Part shown: piece after piece, positions 1 to 9,008 of the stretch
Numbering within the stretch: position 1 is the stretch's first letter
How the letters are laid out: each line of letters starts with the position of its first letter
Assembly: GCA_016714985.1 (NCBI GenBank)
Contig: JADKBS010000007.1
Coordinates: 124,001-188,000, forward strand
Direction of reading: 5' to 3'
DNA: 64,000 nucleotides
DNA from: Saprospiraceae bacterium
Lineage (GTDB): Bacteria; Bacteroidota; Bacteroidia; Chitinophagales; Saprospiraceae
Made by a program: the position numbers and the translations under genes
Notes under the pieces: model-generated
Database searches by the model: none
What the model was told of the DNA's origin: nothing
What the model saw: the letters and a program-made list of their open reading frames with translations, nothing else

Positions 1-59
1 ACCGTGGCGGAGGCGGCGGTGGCGGGTACCGTGGCGGAGGCGGCGGTGGAAGGCGTTAA
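1..59 (+). CDS. C-terminal tail of a Gly/Arg-rich protein, probably RRM RNA-binding protein (partial)
   Basis: Only the last 18 codons are present. In the frame starting at base 3 they read as an Arg-Gly6-Tyr-Arg-Gly6-Arg-Arg tail ending in TAA at 57-59. Bacteroidota commonly carry small RNA-recognition-motif proteins with exactly this kind of RGG-like C-terminus, so that family is the best guess, but no RRM domain is visible here. A strong hairpin follows 27 bases after the stop. Confidence 0.55.
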   Translation, partial: RGGGGGGGYRGGGGGGRR

Positions 60-85
60 TGCAACGCTAAGCCCATTGATTTTAT

Positions 86-128
86 AAACCAAAACGGTCA
101 GGCATGTTTTGCTTGGCCGTTTTGGTTT
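86..128 (+). terminator. Hairpin terminator after the Gly-rich protein
   Basis: A 15-bp stem (86-100 with 114-128, one G-T pair) closes a 13-base loop. The 3' arm is rich in T. It sits 27 bases after the upstream stop codon and before the promoter of the next gene. Confidence 0.7.
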
Positions 129-157
129 ATTAGACCAGCCTTTGTTCCGTTATTTAT

Positions 158-188
158 TTTGCCCATTACAAACTTGCAACTACCTTTG
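158..188 (+). promoter_or_regulatory. Bacteroidota-type promoter of the GlgE-like gene
   Basis: TTTG at 158-161, then exactly 19 bases, then TACCTTTG at 181-188. This matches the -33 TTTG / -7 TAnnTTTG consensus of Bacteroidota sigma-ABfr promoters. Transcription would start near 195, about 50 bases before the ATG at 248. Confidence 0.6.
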
Positions 189-247
189 AACTTGACACCA
201 CTCTACATTTTTCAAAATTGATTCACATAATTCTGAACCTTGATAAT

Positions 248-2194
248 ATGAGAAACCGTGCAATTATCACCAATGTGAAGCCCCTGCTTTCTGATGGGAA
301 TCACTATATAAAAAGGATTCCAGGCGAGGAGGTAAAGGTCACCGCAGATATTTTCTGCGATGGCGATGACGTAATCAGGGCATCCCTTGTCTATAAATCA
401 GAAAGTGAAGAAACATGGCATGAAGCCCCCATGAAACCTACAGAAAATGAACAATGGGAAGGGACTTTCATCGTAGAGACCAAAGGCTTTTATTTGTACA
501 GAATTGAAGCTTGGGTTGACCACCTTGCCACTTGGCACCATGGATTGCAATGGAAAAGCAATGCCGGCCAAAACTTGGCCAACCATTTATTGCAAGGAAC
601 AGTTTGGCTAAAGAAAGCAGCTGACCAGGCTGACAAGTCAGTAGCAAAAAAACTAAAGGACTGGCTGAATTTGATGGAAAATCCGTCAAAATACGAGGAA
701 GCCTGCAAGGTTCTGCTCAGTGAAGAGGCTATTCAACTGTTTGGAGAATGCCGGCTAAAGCAATTTCCTACCATTTTTGACAAGAATATGCTGGTTCGTG
801 TTGGGCGACCAAAGGAACTGTTCAGCACTTGGTATTTGATGTTCCCCCGTTCTGCAAGCCAAACGGCTGGCAAGCATGGCACATTTAAAGATTGCCAAGC
901 GCTTTTGCCCCGTATTGCCAATATGGGATTCGATGTGTTGTTCCTGCCACCAGTTTTCCCGATTGGAAAAACGAACAGGAAAGGAAAGAACAATAGTGTA
1001 ATTGCGGAGCCAGGTGATGTTGGTTCCCCTTGGTCGGTGGGTAGTGAGGATGGTGGGCACATGGCAGTGAACCCATTGCTTGGAACCATGAAGGATTTTG
1101 ACAATCTTGTAAAATCTGCCAAGAAATCGGGGATTGAAATGGCCCTTGACATCAGTTTGCGCTGTTCGGCAGACCACCCCTATACCAAAGACCATCCTGA
1201 TTGGTTCCATCAGCTCCCAGATGGCAGGTTGGCTGTGGAGGAAGTTCCTCCTTTGAATTATCAAGACATTGTTGACCTTAATTTTGAATGCGAGGATTGG
1301 AGGAGCCTTTGGGATGAAATGAAGCGGATTTTCTTGTTTTGGGCAGAAAAAGGTGTCCGAATATTTTATGCGAGTACGCCTCACCATCAGCCATTTGGGT
1401 TTTGGAACTGGTTGATTGTTGAAGTCCAATCTGCTTATCCAGACGTTATTTTCCTCTCTGGTGCATTCACACGGGCCGTCATTCAAGAAGAGCTTGCAAA
1501 AGTTGGATTCAATCAATCTTTCACCTATTTCATTTGGAGGAACTCCAACAAACATGACCTTCAACAATATGTCTCAGAAATTATCAATGGGGATATAAGT
1601 GAATTCGTACATCCCAATTTTTTCACCAATACACCCGATATTCTTCCAAGCTACCTTGCTGACAAAGGTGAAAATGCCTTTATGCTACAATATGCCCTCG
1701 CTTCTATGATTGGCTCCAATTGCGGCGTATATGGCCCTGCCTTTGAACTCATGTACAACCAGCGCTTTCCGGGGAGCAAGGAACGCTATAATCATTCTGA
1801 GAAATACGAGATTGTCCAACACGACTGGGCAAAACAGAATAGGGTAACTGATTTTATTACCAAAATGAATAAAATCAGGAAGGATAATCCAGCGATGCAC
1901 AATATGTTCAACCTGACGTTTACGGGTACTGACAATGACCAAATTATAAGTTTCGTAAAGGCAACTACTGATTTGAAGAACATCATCTGGTGCATCATAA
2001 GCCTTGACCCACAGCACAACCGAACAGCTCATGTGGAGGTGCCAAAGGATCTACTTGGTCTAAGAGGCAAGTGGTTCAATCTTGAGGTCACTGATTTACT
2101 TACCAACGAAACTTATCATTGGTTCAACGATTGGAACTTTGTCGAGCTTCGCCCCGACCAGTATCCTTTGCATATCTTAAAATTGGAAATATAG
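248..2194 (+). CDS. GlgE-like (GH13_3, DUF3416) maltosyltransferase homologue lacking catalytic residues
   Basis: The protein (649 aa) aligns along its length with GlgE, the alpha-1,4-glucan:maltose-1-phosphate maltosyltransferase. The N-terminal DUF3416 beta-domain (VKPLLSDGNHYIKR, AWVDHLATW) is followed by the GH13 barrel (FPRSAS, GFDVLFLPPVFPIG, GSEDGGH, QSFTYFIWRN, NTPDILPSYL). ATG 248 is chosen because it begins MRNRAIITNVKP like other GlgE proteins; an upstream TTG at 218 lacks support. The active site is altered: the block that reads RVDNPHTKP in Mycobacterium GlgE is YASTPHHQP here, so the nucleophile Asp is Ser376 (codon 1373-1375). The acid/base Glu of LSEAFT is Gly405 (LSGAFT, codon 1460-1462). 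The Asp of NTPDI is kept. The frame is intact, so this looks like a conserved pseudoenzyme, perhaps binding glucan or a true GlgE partner, which is inference. Confidence 0.85.
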   Translation: MRNRAIITNVKPLLSDGNHYIKRIPGEEVKVTADIFCDGDDVIRASLVYKSESEETWHEAPMKPTENEQWEGTFIVETKGFYLYRIEAWVDHLATWHHGLQWKSNAGQNLANHLLQGTVWLKKAADQADKSVAKKLKDWLNLMENPSKYEEACKVLLSEEAIQLFGECRLKQFPTIFDKNMLVRVGRPKELFSTWYLMFPRSASQTAGKHGTFKDCQALLPRIANMGFDVLFLPPVFPIGKTNRKGKNNSVIAEPGDVGSPWSVGSEDGGHMAVNPLLGTMKDFDNLVKSAKKSGIEMALDISLRCSADHPYTKDHPDWFHQLPDGRLAVEEVPPLNYQDIVDLNFECEDWRSLWDEMKRIFLFWAEKGVRIFYASTPHHQPFGFWNWLIVEVQSAYPDVIFLSGAFTRAVIQEELAKVGFNQSFTYFIWRNSNKHDLQQYVSEIINGDISEFVHPNFFTNTPDILPSYLADKGENAFMLQYALASMIGSNCGVYGPAFELMYNQRFPGSKERYNHSEKYEIVQHDWAKQNRVTDFITKMNKIRKDNPAMHNMFNLTFTGTDNDQIISFVKATTDLKNIIWCIISLDPQHNRTAHVEVPKDLLGLRGKWFNLEVTDLLTNETYHWFNDWNFVELRPDQYPLHILKLEI

Positions 2195-2297
2195 GTTCAA
2201 CTTTTTAAACAATGAAAATGAGCCATACTGGATTTTGCAAGAAGTAGCATTGGGCGCAACGAGGTGATTATTCTTCGATCATCTTCCCGTTGCATCC

Positions 2298-2352
2298 ATC
2301 ACGAAAAAAGCGGTGTAAGCATTATCAATGCTTACACCGCTTTTTTCGTGAT
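2298..2352. terminator. Bidirectional terminator hairpin
   Basis: A perfect 26-bp inverted repeat (2298-2323 with 2327-2352) with a 3-base loop; both arms contain six-base A/T runs so that either strand ends in U6. It lies between the GlgE-like gene and the convergent DUF4249 gene. The rest of 2195-2510 shows nothing recognisable apart from a short ATTCATC heptamer repeat at 2491-2509. Confidence 0.85.
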
Positions 2353-2510
2353 AGGTTTGGGCGGTTTTGAAGAGAAATGCCGCCAAAAAAACTATTCTTG
2401 AAATCGGTAATTTTAATTCTTAGTGAAGTTGAAGAAATTAGTTAGACCGATTGGATTTGCTAATACTTGTCAATCAATGCCTTGCAAATCGTTCATCATT
2501 CATCATTCAC

Positions 2511-3443
2511 TTAGCCTTGAAGTTTGAACATATTTGTATTTGAGGTAAATCCAGCAAAAGTACCTACGCCATTATCTGTATTGTTGAAAATAACATCACC
2601 TTTGACTATCTCACCATCGTTGTTATTTGGTTGGCTTTGCTTTGATTTTTCAGACAGGTAGTAGTCCTCTGAAACCGTACGCAGCACTACAAAAAACTGA
2701 CCTGGTACTTTCTTCGCTTTGTCATATACAAAGCTACCTTCAAAAGCCATCCTTAACAACTGTCCACTAAATTGTTCGTCGCTAAAAAGATAATCGCTGT
2801 GCCGTAATCTTTCGGCTGGCCCAGATTCATCCGCCTCTTTAATGGCAATCTTGGCATACTGCTTCGAGTTATTTATTAGTGCAGGAGTGCCTTGGCTATC
2901 CAAAGTGTAGTCATAAAGTTCTTGGTAAAAAGACAGGTGGTAATAATTAGAGGTGCCGACAGGGTCTGTGATACTGAAAGAAACATCAAAATTGACTTGA
3001 ACCATCTCTGAACCGTCATCAATGGAGGTGTTTTCAAAGATAGGCTCTTCTATGCTTACGGGTTTTGGAACGCTGGTTGTTGCCCTTACTGGCTTGAAAC
3101 CTTCCACTTCAACCAACAAAGTATATTCAACATCAAATTCTGGCACCCAATTCTCGGTCTTGTAGCATGGCAAATTGTTTGCATCCGATGACAGCACTAA
3201 TTGTTGGAGGAAAGCGTTTTTCTTAAACACCTTAACGGTTGCTTCATCTATGTACTGAGTTGAAGTGTTGTCTGCTGCCGATTTTGCCAAAAGTATTTGG
3301 GCATTCAAACCATCTTCGGACAGTCTGCTCCTAATCTCTATGGTAGGTTCTAAATCGAAAGGAAGTTCGACTATCTCTTCGCAGGAGAATAGCGAAAAAA
3401 AGGCTGCGACAATTAGCAATGATCTGATGTTGAATGCGGACAT
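2511..3443 (-). CDS. DUF4249-family lipoprotein
   Basis: A 310-aa exported lipoprotein: hydrophobic signal peptide then lipobox SLFSC with the acylated Cys at residue 21. The body (IVELPFDLEPTIEIRSRLS, TTSVPKPVSIEEPIF, late NYYHLSFYQEL) has the all-beta layout of the DUF4249 family. These lipoproteins usually sit immediately downstream of a TonB-dependent receptor and are thought to assist uptake or surface exposure. Here no receptor is adjacent; the divergent neighbour is pdhB, so it is an orphan copy. Substrate unknown. Confidence 0.7.
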   Translation of the reverse strand: MSAFNIRSLLIVAAFFSLFSCEEIVELPFDLEPTIEIRSRLSEDGLNAQILLAKSAADNTSTQYIDEATVKVFKKNAFLQQLVLSSDANNLPCYKTENWVPEFDVEYTLLVEVEGFKPVRATTSVPKPVSIEEPIFENTSIDDGSEMVQVNFDVSFSITDPVGTSNYYHLSFYQELYDYTLDSQGTPALINNSKQYAKIAIKEADESGPAERLRHSDYLFSDEQFSGQLLRMAFEGSFVYDKAKKVPGQFFVVLRTVSEDYYLSEKSKQSQPNNNDGEIVKGDVIFNNTDNGVGTFAGFTSNTNMFKLQG

Positions 3444-3637
3444 AGTGGATACAGAATTGTAGTTTACACGTCAAAGTTCGTTATTAAATTTTGGAAGTTA
3501 AAAAAAAATGTGATTTAATTTTGAAATTACCGACTAACTTGAACGAATCAGAACTGTTGCGATTTTTTTCTGACTTGTTAAGAATTATCTTTTGCAATCA
3601 TTTCGTTTTTTTTAACGAAAAGTTTGCAGGCACAAAA

Positions 3638-3645
3638 TAACTTTG
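3638..3645 (+). promoter_or_regulatory. -7 element upstream of pdhB
   Basis: TAACTTTG fits TAnnTTTG. A good -33 TTTG at the right distance is not seen. A start point near 3650 would exclude the in-frame TTG at 3624 and supports ATG 3693 as the pdhB start. Confidence 0.4.
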
Positions 3646-3692
3646 CACTCAAATTGCCGCAGTTTGCGGCCGAAAAACAATCATATACCAAA

Positions 3693-4679
3693 ATGGCAAG
3701 AGAACTTCAATTAAGGGAAGCCCTGCGTGAGGGCATGTCTGAAGAAATGAGGCGTGATGACAACGTGTTCATCATGGGTGAAGAAGTAGCGGAATACAAC
3801 GGGGCCTACAAAGTCACCAAAGGCATGTTGGATGAGTTCGGCCCTCGCCGGGTCATTGACACGCCAATTGCAGAACTTGGCTTTGCAGGTATTGGCGTTG
3901 GCGCTGCCATGAATGGCCTCCGCCCGATTATTGAGTTTATGACCTGGAATTTTGCCGTATTGGCATTTGACCAAATTGTGAACAATGCCGCTAAGACTTT
4001 ATCACAATCAGCAGGCGATTTTACCTGCCCCATTCTATTCAGGGGACCATCTGGCGCAGCGGGCCAGTTGGCACAGCAGCACTCGCAAACTTTTGAAAGT
4101 TGGATGGGTAATGTGCCTGGCCTGAAGGTGATTTCCTGCATTGACCCCGCAGATGCCAAAGGTCTTATCAAATCGGCCATCCGGGACAATGACCCAGTGT
4201 GCATGATGGAATCCGAAGTGCTTTATGGGCATAAAGGGTTGGTACCAGATGGCGAGTACATCGTACCCATTGGCGTAGCAGCCGTGCGAAGGGAAGGTTC
4301 AGATGTTACCATCGTTTCCTTTAATAAAATGGTGCTCGAAGCACTGAAAGCCGCCGAAGTACTGGAAGGCATGGGCATTGCCGCAGAGGTGATTGACCTT
4401 CGGACTATCCGTCCGTTGGACATTGACACCATTGTTGCATCTGTCAAGAAAACAAACCGATTGGTAGTGGTAGATGAGTCCTGGCCAATGTTTGGGGTTT
4501 CGTCGGAAATCGCTTACCAAGTGCAGAAATATGCTTTCGATCACTTGGATGCTCCTGTAGTAAGGGTCAACGCAGCCGATACAAACTTGGGCTACGCCCC
4601 AACTTTGGTCGAGGAATACATGCCCAACCCATCCAAAATCATCAAGGCAGTAAAAGAAGTGATGTACGTAGCGGTTTAA
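3693..4679 (+). CDS. pdhB: Pyruvate dehydrogenase E1 component, beta subunit
   Basis: 328 aa, normal length for E1-beta. It pairs with E1-alpha to decarboxylate pyruvate with thiamine diphosphate and acetylate the lipoyl arm of E2. Recognisable blocks: RELQLREALREGMSEEM at the N-terminus, FIMGEEVAEYNGAYKVTKGM, DTPIAELGFAGIGVGAAMNG, and the C-terminal transketolase domain with VIDLRTIRPLD. The start is taken at MARELQ. No E1-alpha or E2 gene is adjacent; lpd (E3) lies at about 39-40 kb on the other strand. Its stop overlaps the stop of the convergent AAA+ gene by 3 bases. Confidence 0.93.
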   Translation: MARELQLREALREGMSEEMRRDDNVFIMGEEVAEYNGAYKVTKGMLDEFGPRRVIDTPIAELGFAGIGVGAAMNGLRPIIEFMTWNFAVLAFDQIVNNAAKTLSQSAGDFTCPILFRGPSGAAGQLAQQHSQTFESWMGNVPGLKVISCIDPADAKGLIKSAIRDNDPVCMMESEVLYGHKGLVPDGEYIVPIGVAAVRREGSDVTIVSFNKMVLEALKAAEVLEGMGIAAEVIDLRTIRPLDIDTIVASVKKTNRLVVVDESWPMFGVSSEIAYQVQKYAFDHLDAPVVRVNAADTNLGYAPTLVEEYMPNPSKIIKAVKEVMYVAV

Positions 4680-7312
4680 TCACCGCTACGACGGAACCCG
4701 ATGCTTTTTTTGTTGAATATAAAGTTGCTAGTGTCCAATTTGAAATCAATCACATCCTCAAGAATCAAGATATTGGAAGACACATTCTCCCTTTCATCGG
4801 GTGAGAGTGCTGCCAATCTCAAATTTTGATTCTTGATGGTTTCCGTCACCACTTGCCGCACTGTTCGGGCATTTCCAAAATACTTGTCACGGTAGTTATA
4901 AAGGAACTTCATATAAGCCGTCAAATGCTCCTCAGCTTCTGGTGCCGGTAGTATGCCTTTTTCTTCCAGCATTTGCAGCGCAATTTTTAAAAGATCTTCT
5001 GCCGAATAGTCCTCAAACTTCAGCACTTTGTCAAAGCGACTGCTGAGGCCAGGATTGGCTTTCAAGAACGCCTCCATATTATCAGGGTAGCCTGCAACAA
5101 ATACAAAGAACTGCCCCCGCCTGTCTTCCATCCTTTTTAAAATTGTTTGAATGGCCTCGTCCCCGAAGTCATTGCCCGTATTGCTTTTTTGTGAAAGCGA
5201 ATAAGCTTCATCTATGAACAAGACCCCGCCCATCGCTTCGTCAATCTTCTCGGCGGTTTTTGTAGCCGTCTGGCCAACGAAGCCAGCAACCAAGCCTTGA
5301 CGGTCAGTCTCCACCATGTGCCCCCTTTCCAATATGCCAAGCGCCTTGTATATCTTCGTCAAAATCCGGGCAACCGTAGTCTTGCCAGTTCCGGGATTGC
5401 CAATCAGGACGGTATGCAGGAAGAAGCTGTTTAGCACGTCTCGGTTCGTTTCACGGTAGTAACGCACCAGCCTCACATGCTCTAGGATTTGAGAGCGCAC
5501 TTTTTCCAAACCTACCAGCTTGTTTAGTTCTGCAATAGACCCCCGCAAAAGATCCTCGTCAATTGGTATCAATGGCAACTCTCGGTTCTGCTTGAAAGCA
5601 ATATTCGATACATCTTCAAAAAGAATGGTTTCGAGGGTTGCCTTGTCCAAACTGCGAGGTTCGTCATTTGCCATGATGCGAAGGCCAAGGTTAATTTTGG
5701 CTTTTTCCATCAAATCATAGACAAACCGGGCATTGCCAAAACTCCGGTCACGGTCACGGTAGGCGTTGACGATGATTTCGTCCAAGCGGGTCTTGGCTTC
5801 CGTTGTAAGCTTTACCTCTTTTTCTTGGCAAGCATAAAAAGCAATTTGCGAAAGCTCCTGTGGCAAATAATCCGTGAACTCAAAATGGTGCCGGAAACGG
5901 GACTTCAGGCCGGGGTTGCTGTCGAGAAACTTGGCCATTTCCTTTGGGTAGCCTGCGGCAATGACCGCAATATCCCCTTTGCCATCGCTCATTTCCTTCA
6001 TCAGGATTTCGATGACCTCCCGGCCAAAATCCTTGGTGTCGTCGGCGGTTCTGGCAAGGGCATAAGCTTCGTCAATGAAAAGCACGCCACCACGGGCTTT
6101 TTCGATGGCATCCTTCACCTTGGGTGCCGTTTGGCCAATGTACTCACCCACCAAGTCCACCCGGTCAACGACGTGAACATGGCCATTGGACAACAGGCCC
6201 ATTTTGCGGTACAGCCGCCCCATCATCTTGGCCACGGTCGTCTTGCCTGTACCCGGGTTTCCTATGAAAACCGAATGGACGTTGATGGTCTCTTTCTCTT
6301 CAAAACCTGCGTTTTTGCGAAGCTGCAAAAACTGGATATAGCGGGCGTGCTCTTGTACTTTTTGCTTGATTTCCTTCAACCCCACCAAGGCATCCAGCTT
6401 TGCCATCAGTTCTTCAAATGATTCGTTCAACTCCTCTGAGGGCGTGAAGATGATAGGCACCAAGTGGTTTGGCATGTAAACTTGCGGCAAGCCCTCCTCG
6501 AATTTGTCGCCAACTTCAAAAGATATGGCCGCCATCATCTGATCCATGAAAACTAGCTCGCAGGTGTATTTGTCCTTGCGCCAGGAACCTTTCACGTTGC
6601 TCCCCCACCCCGCACTTATCTTCAAGTATTCATCCTTGCTCTCGATTTTTTGAAGGCGGATGACCTGGCCTTTCAACTCCCTTGCCTCGTTGTAGTATTT
6701 CACGAACAGTTCGCATTGCCAAAGCTTGTCGAAATGAGCGTTCTTGAGTAAAATCTCGGCATAGATATAACGGGTGTCGTTCGCATCCAACTTCCGGTAA
6801 TACTTCCGGTCTTCCTCCATTACATCATCGTAAGGCCCTTCATAAAGCTTAAACGAATGCACTTGGATATAGCCGTTGTTGCCATTTTTCAAAGCATGTT
6901 CACCAGCATCCTCGATGTAGAAATATTTGGATGCCACTTTTTCACCCTCAATGAACGCCTCCCAGGCATAGGTTCCTTTCTTCCAAAAAGTCCCATCCGA
7001 CTTGTTGCCCCAGCCCTCCCGAATGTAAACGATATTGTCGTATTTGCTGACCTTCCGCTTGAATGGCAAGGCACATAGTTCTTTTCGGGTCTTTTTTATA
7101 TGGTAGCAGCGTAGCTCTACTTCCACATCCCAATCGTCTATGTCGAAGTACTTGTTGTAGAACGAAAGCTCAGCATAGACGTAAGAAGTATCCCAGCGGT
7201 CGAACACTTGCCGGTACTTTTTTTTGTTATCAGCCAGCCATTCCGTGGAGGAATAGAATTTCAGCTCACGGAACTTGAATTTCTTGAAATCAGGATAACG
7301 AACTGCGGTCAT
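4676..7312 (-). CDS. Double AAA+ ATPase (CbxX/CfqX/SpoVK type) with duplicated N-terminal domain
   Basis: 878 aa, cytoplasmic. Residues about 1-270 hold two copies of an all-beta domain of about 115 aa; each ends with a GWG...W-K...Y-E pattern (GWGNKSDGTFWKKGTYAWEA and GWGSNVKGSWRKDKYTCELV). Then two AAA+ modules of the CbxX/CfqX class follow, each with Walker A (GNPGTGKTTVAK and GNPGTGKTTVAR), Walker B (GVLFIDEAYAL and GVLFIDEAYSL) and a NPGLxSRF arginine-finger region. Both ATP sites look intact. CbbX-type proteins remodel other proteins or complexes; the target here is unknown and no carbon-fixation or sporulation gene is near. The start ATG lies 40 bases after a TACTTTTG -7 element. Confidence 0.85.
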   Translation of the reverse strand: MTAVRYPDFKKFKFRELKFYSSTEWLADNKKKYRQVFDRWDTSYVYAELSFYNKYFDIDDWDVEVELRCYHIKKTRKELCALPFKRKVSKYDNIVYIREGWGNKSDGTFWKKGTYAWEAFIEGEKVASKYFYIEDAGEHALKNGNNGYIQVHSFKLYEGPYDDVMEEDRKYYRKLDANDTRYIYAEILLKNAHFDKLWQCELFVKYYNEARELKGQVIRLQKIESKDEYLKISAGWGSNVKGSWRKDKYTCELVFMDQMMAAISFEVGDKFEEGLPQVYMPNHLVPIIFTPSEELNESFEELMAKLDALVGLKEIKQKVQEHARYIQFLQLRKNAGFEEKETINVHSVFIGNPGTGKTTVAKMMGRLYRKMGLLSNGHVHVVDRVDLVGEYIGQTAPKVKDAIEKARGGVLFIDEAYALARTADDTKDFGREVIEILMKEMSDGKGDIAVIAAGYPKEMAKFLDSNPGLKSRFRHHFEFTDYLPQELSQIAFYACQEKEVKLTTEAKTRLDEIIVNAYRDRDRSFGNARFVYDLMEKAKINLGLRIMANDEPRSLDKATLETILFEDVSNIAFKQNRELPLIPIDEDLLRGSIAELNKLVGLEKVRSQILEHVRLVRYYRETNRDVLNSFFLHTVLIGNPGTGKTTVARILTKIYKALGILERGHMVETDRQGLVAGFVGQTATKTAEKIDEAMGGVLFIDEAYSLSQKSNTGNDFGDEAIQTILKRMEDRRGQFFVFVAGYPDNMEAFLKANPGLSSRFDKVLKFEDYSAEDLLKIALQMLEEKGILPAPEAEEHLTAYMKFLYNYRDKYFGNARTVRQVVTETIKNQNLRLAALSPDERENVSSNILILEDVIDFKLDTSNFIFNKKSIGFRRSGD

Positions 7313-7351
7313 AAGCAGGAATTGGGTTTGAAATCAAAACGCCCAACCGTA

Positions 7352-7359
7352 CAAAAGTA
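7352..7359 (-). promoter_or_regulatory. -7 element of the double AAA+ gene
   Basis: Minus strand TACTTTTG (TAnnTTTG). No convincing -33 box. It lies 40 bases before the ATG. Confidence 0.35.
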
Positions 7360-7508
7360 AGCAAAACCTGTTTGAAAAGTTGCTTTTTATCCAAAATGGA
7401 AGCATTCATCGTTCAATCTTGCAATAGCTTGTTGCCGAAATAAAGGATTGGAAAAATTATCAAAGAACTTTCTCATCTTTCGCCCGAACTTTCATTCAAA
7501 GCAACAAA

Positions 7509-8942
7509 ATGGACCATAAACCTTCTGGCTCGCAAAATCCTGAACTTGTCAAGTACTTTGGCCTTGGCACAGGTATTATCCTCATCATCAGCTCTATCAT
7601 CGGCTCTGGCGTTTACAAAAAAGTGGCACCCATGTCGCTGGCTTGCGAATCACCTGAACTGCTCATTGCAGCTTGGATTCTGGCGGGCCTCGTCACCCTT
7701 TTTGGCGTACTTACCCTTGCCGAAATCGCTATGTTGCTGCCGGAATCTGGAGGCTCCTTTGTTTATCTACGGGAGATTTATGGGGAAAAATACGGCTATT
7801 TCTATGGCTGGGCAAGCTTCGCATGCATCCAGTCGGCAAGCACGGCGGCCATCGCATACGTGTTTGCGCAGTCCTTGAATGCAGTCTATCCGTTACCAAT
7901 TTTGGGGGGAGAATGGGAGACCATGAAGGTACTTTGGATATTCACCCCTTTCGCCAACCTGGGCGTAAAACTGGCTGCGGTAGGACTTATTGTATTGCTT
8001 ACGGCCATCAACTACCGGGGCGTCAGGGAGGGCGGCACCGTCAGCAATATCATCACCATTATTGTGGTCGTCAGCTTATTGGCCATCATCGTGATGGGCT
8101 TTACCATGAGTGGAGGCAGCTTCGCCAATCTCACCACCGATGCCAGCACCTACCCGCCCGACAAAATGGGGGAAAGTTTCGGATTCCTAAAAGTGTTGTT
8201 CATCACCATGTTGGCCTCTTTTTGGGCATACGAGGGCTGGATCAATATCGGCTTCGTTGGCGATGAAATCAAGGACCCACATCGAAACATCCCAAAAATC
8301 CTGATTTTCGGGGTGCTCATCGTCATGGCCATCTATGTGCTGGTCAACATGGCCTATCTTTATGTGATGCCCATTGACGAGATGATGGCCGTTGCCAATT
8401 CCGAAAACGGCGTTGCAGCCGTGGAGGTCATCCGCAAGTTCATGGGCGATGGTGGTGCTTTTGCCATATCCGTGCTCATTGTATTGACCACGGCAGGCTG
8501 CACTAATTCCACGATTCTAACCTCCGCACGCATTTATTATGCAATGGCAAAGAAAGGCCAGTTCTTCAAATCGGCGGCCTTCGTTCATCCCAAGTTCAAA
8601 GTGCCAACCAACTCCCTCATCATTTTTGCAATTTGGTCCTGTGTCCTCGTCTTCTCGGGTACTTTCGACCAATTGACGGATATGCTAGTATTCGCCCAGT
8701 TCATATTCTATGCCTTAGTGGTGGCGGGTGTGTTCGTGCTCCGCAAAAGAATGCCCAATGCCGAGCGCACTTACAAGGTAATCGGCTACCCTGTTGTACC
8801 TATTCTGTTCTTGGTGTTCTGTGCCGGTTTGCTCATCAACACCTTGATAGAACAACCTCGTGAGGCAGGTATTGGGTTGTTTTTGATAGCTTTGGGGACG
8901 CCGTTTTATTATTATTTCAAGAAGCAGCACGAGGCAGCATAG
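7509..8942 (+). CDS. APC-family amino-acid permease
   Basis: 477 aa integral inner-membrane protein with about 12 hydrophobic segments. The first segment carries the family signature IISSIIGSGVYK, the helix-1 break that binds the amino-acid backbone in APC transporters. Other family blocks are LPESGGSFVYLREIYG, FWAYEGWINIGFVGDEIKDP and a helix with TTAGCTNSTILTSARIYYAMA. The layout resembles the LAT/SteT-like branch of amino-acid exchangers; the substrate cannot be read from sequence. It is monocistronic, ending in a bidirectional terminator shared with gldF. Confidence 0.85.
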   Translation: MDHKPSGSQNPELVKYFGLGTGIILIISSIIGSGVYKKVAPMSLACESPELLIAAWILAGLVTLFGVLTLAEIAMLLPESGGSFVYLREIYGEKYGYFYGWASFACIQSASTAAIAYVFAQSLNAVYPLPILGGEWETMKVLWIFTPFANLGVKLAAVGLIVLLTAINYRGVREGGTVSNIITIIVVVSLLAIIVMGFTMSGGSFANLTTDASTYPPDKMGESFGFLKVLFITMLASFWAYEGWINIGFVGDEIKDPHRNIPKILIFGVLIVMAIYVLVNMAYLYVMPIDEMMAVANSENGVAAVEVIRKFMGDGGAFAISVLIVLTTAGCTNSTILTSARIYYAMAKKGQFFKSAAFVHPKFKVPTNSLIIFAIWSCVLVFSGTFDQLTDMLVFAQFIFYALVVAGVFVLRKRMPNAERTYKVIGYPVVPILFLVFCAGLLINTLIEQPREAGIGLFLIALGTPFYYYFKKQHEAA

Positions 8943-8951
8943 TATGTGCCA

Positions 8952-8995
8952 CAATAAAAAAGCCCGTTGGATACCTCCAGCGGGCTTTTTTATTG
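8952..8995. terminator. Bidirectional terminator between permease and gldF
   Basis: A 20-bp stem (8952-8971 with 8976-8995, one G-T pair), 4-base loop, A6/T6 arms on both sides. Confidence 0.85.
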
Positions 8996-9008
8996 GAGAA
9001 TCCAGTCT

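Noticed and set aside
755..1567. 270-codon antisense reading frame in the GlgE-like gene
   Set aside because: It lies entirely within a clear homologue on the other strand and shows no protein-like features.
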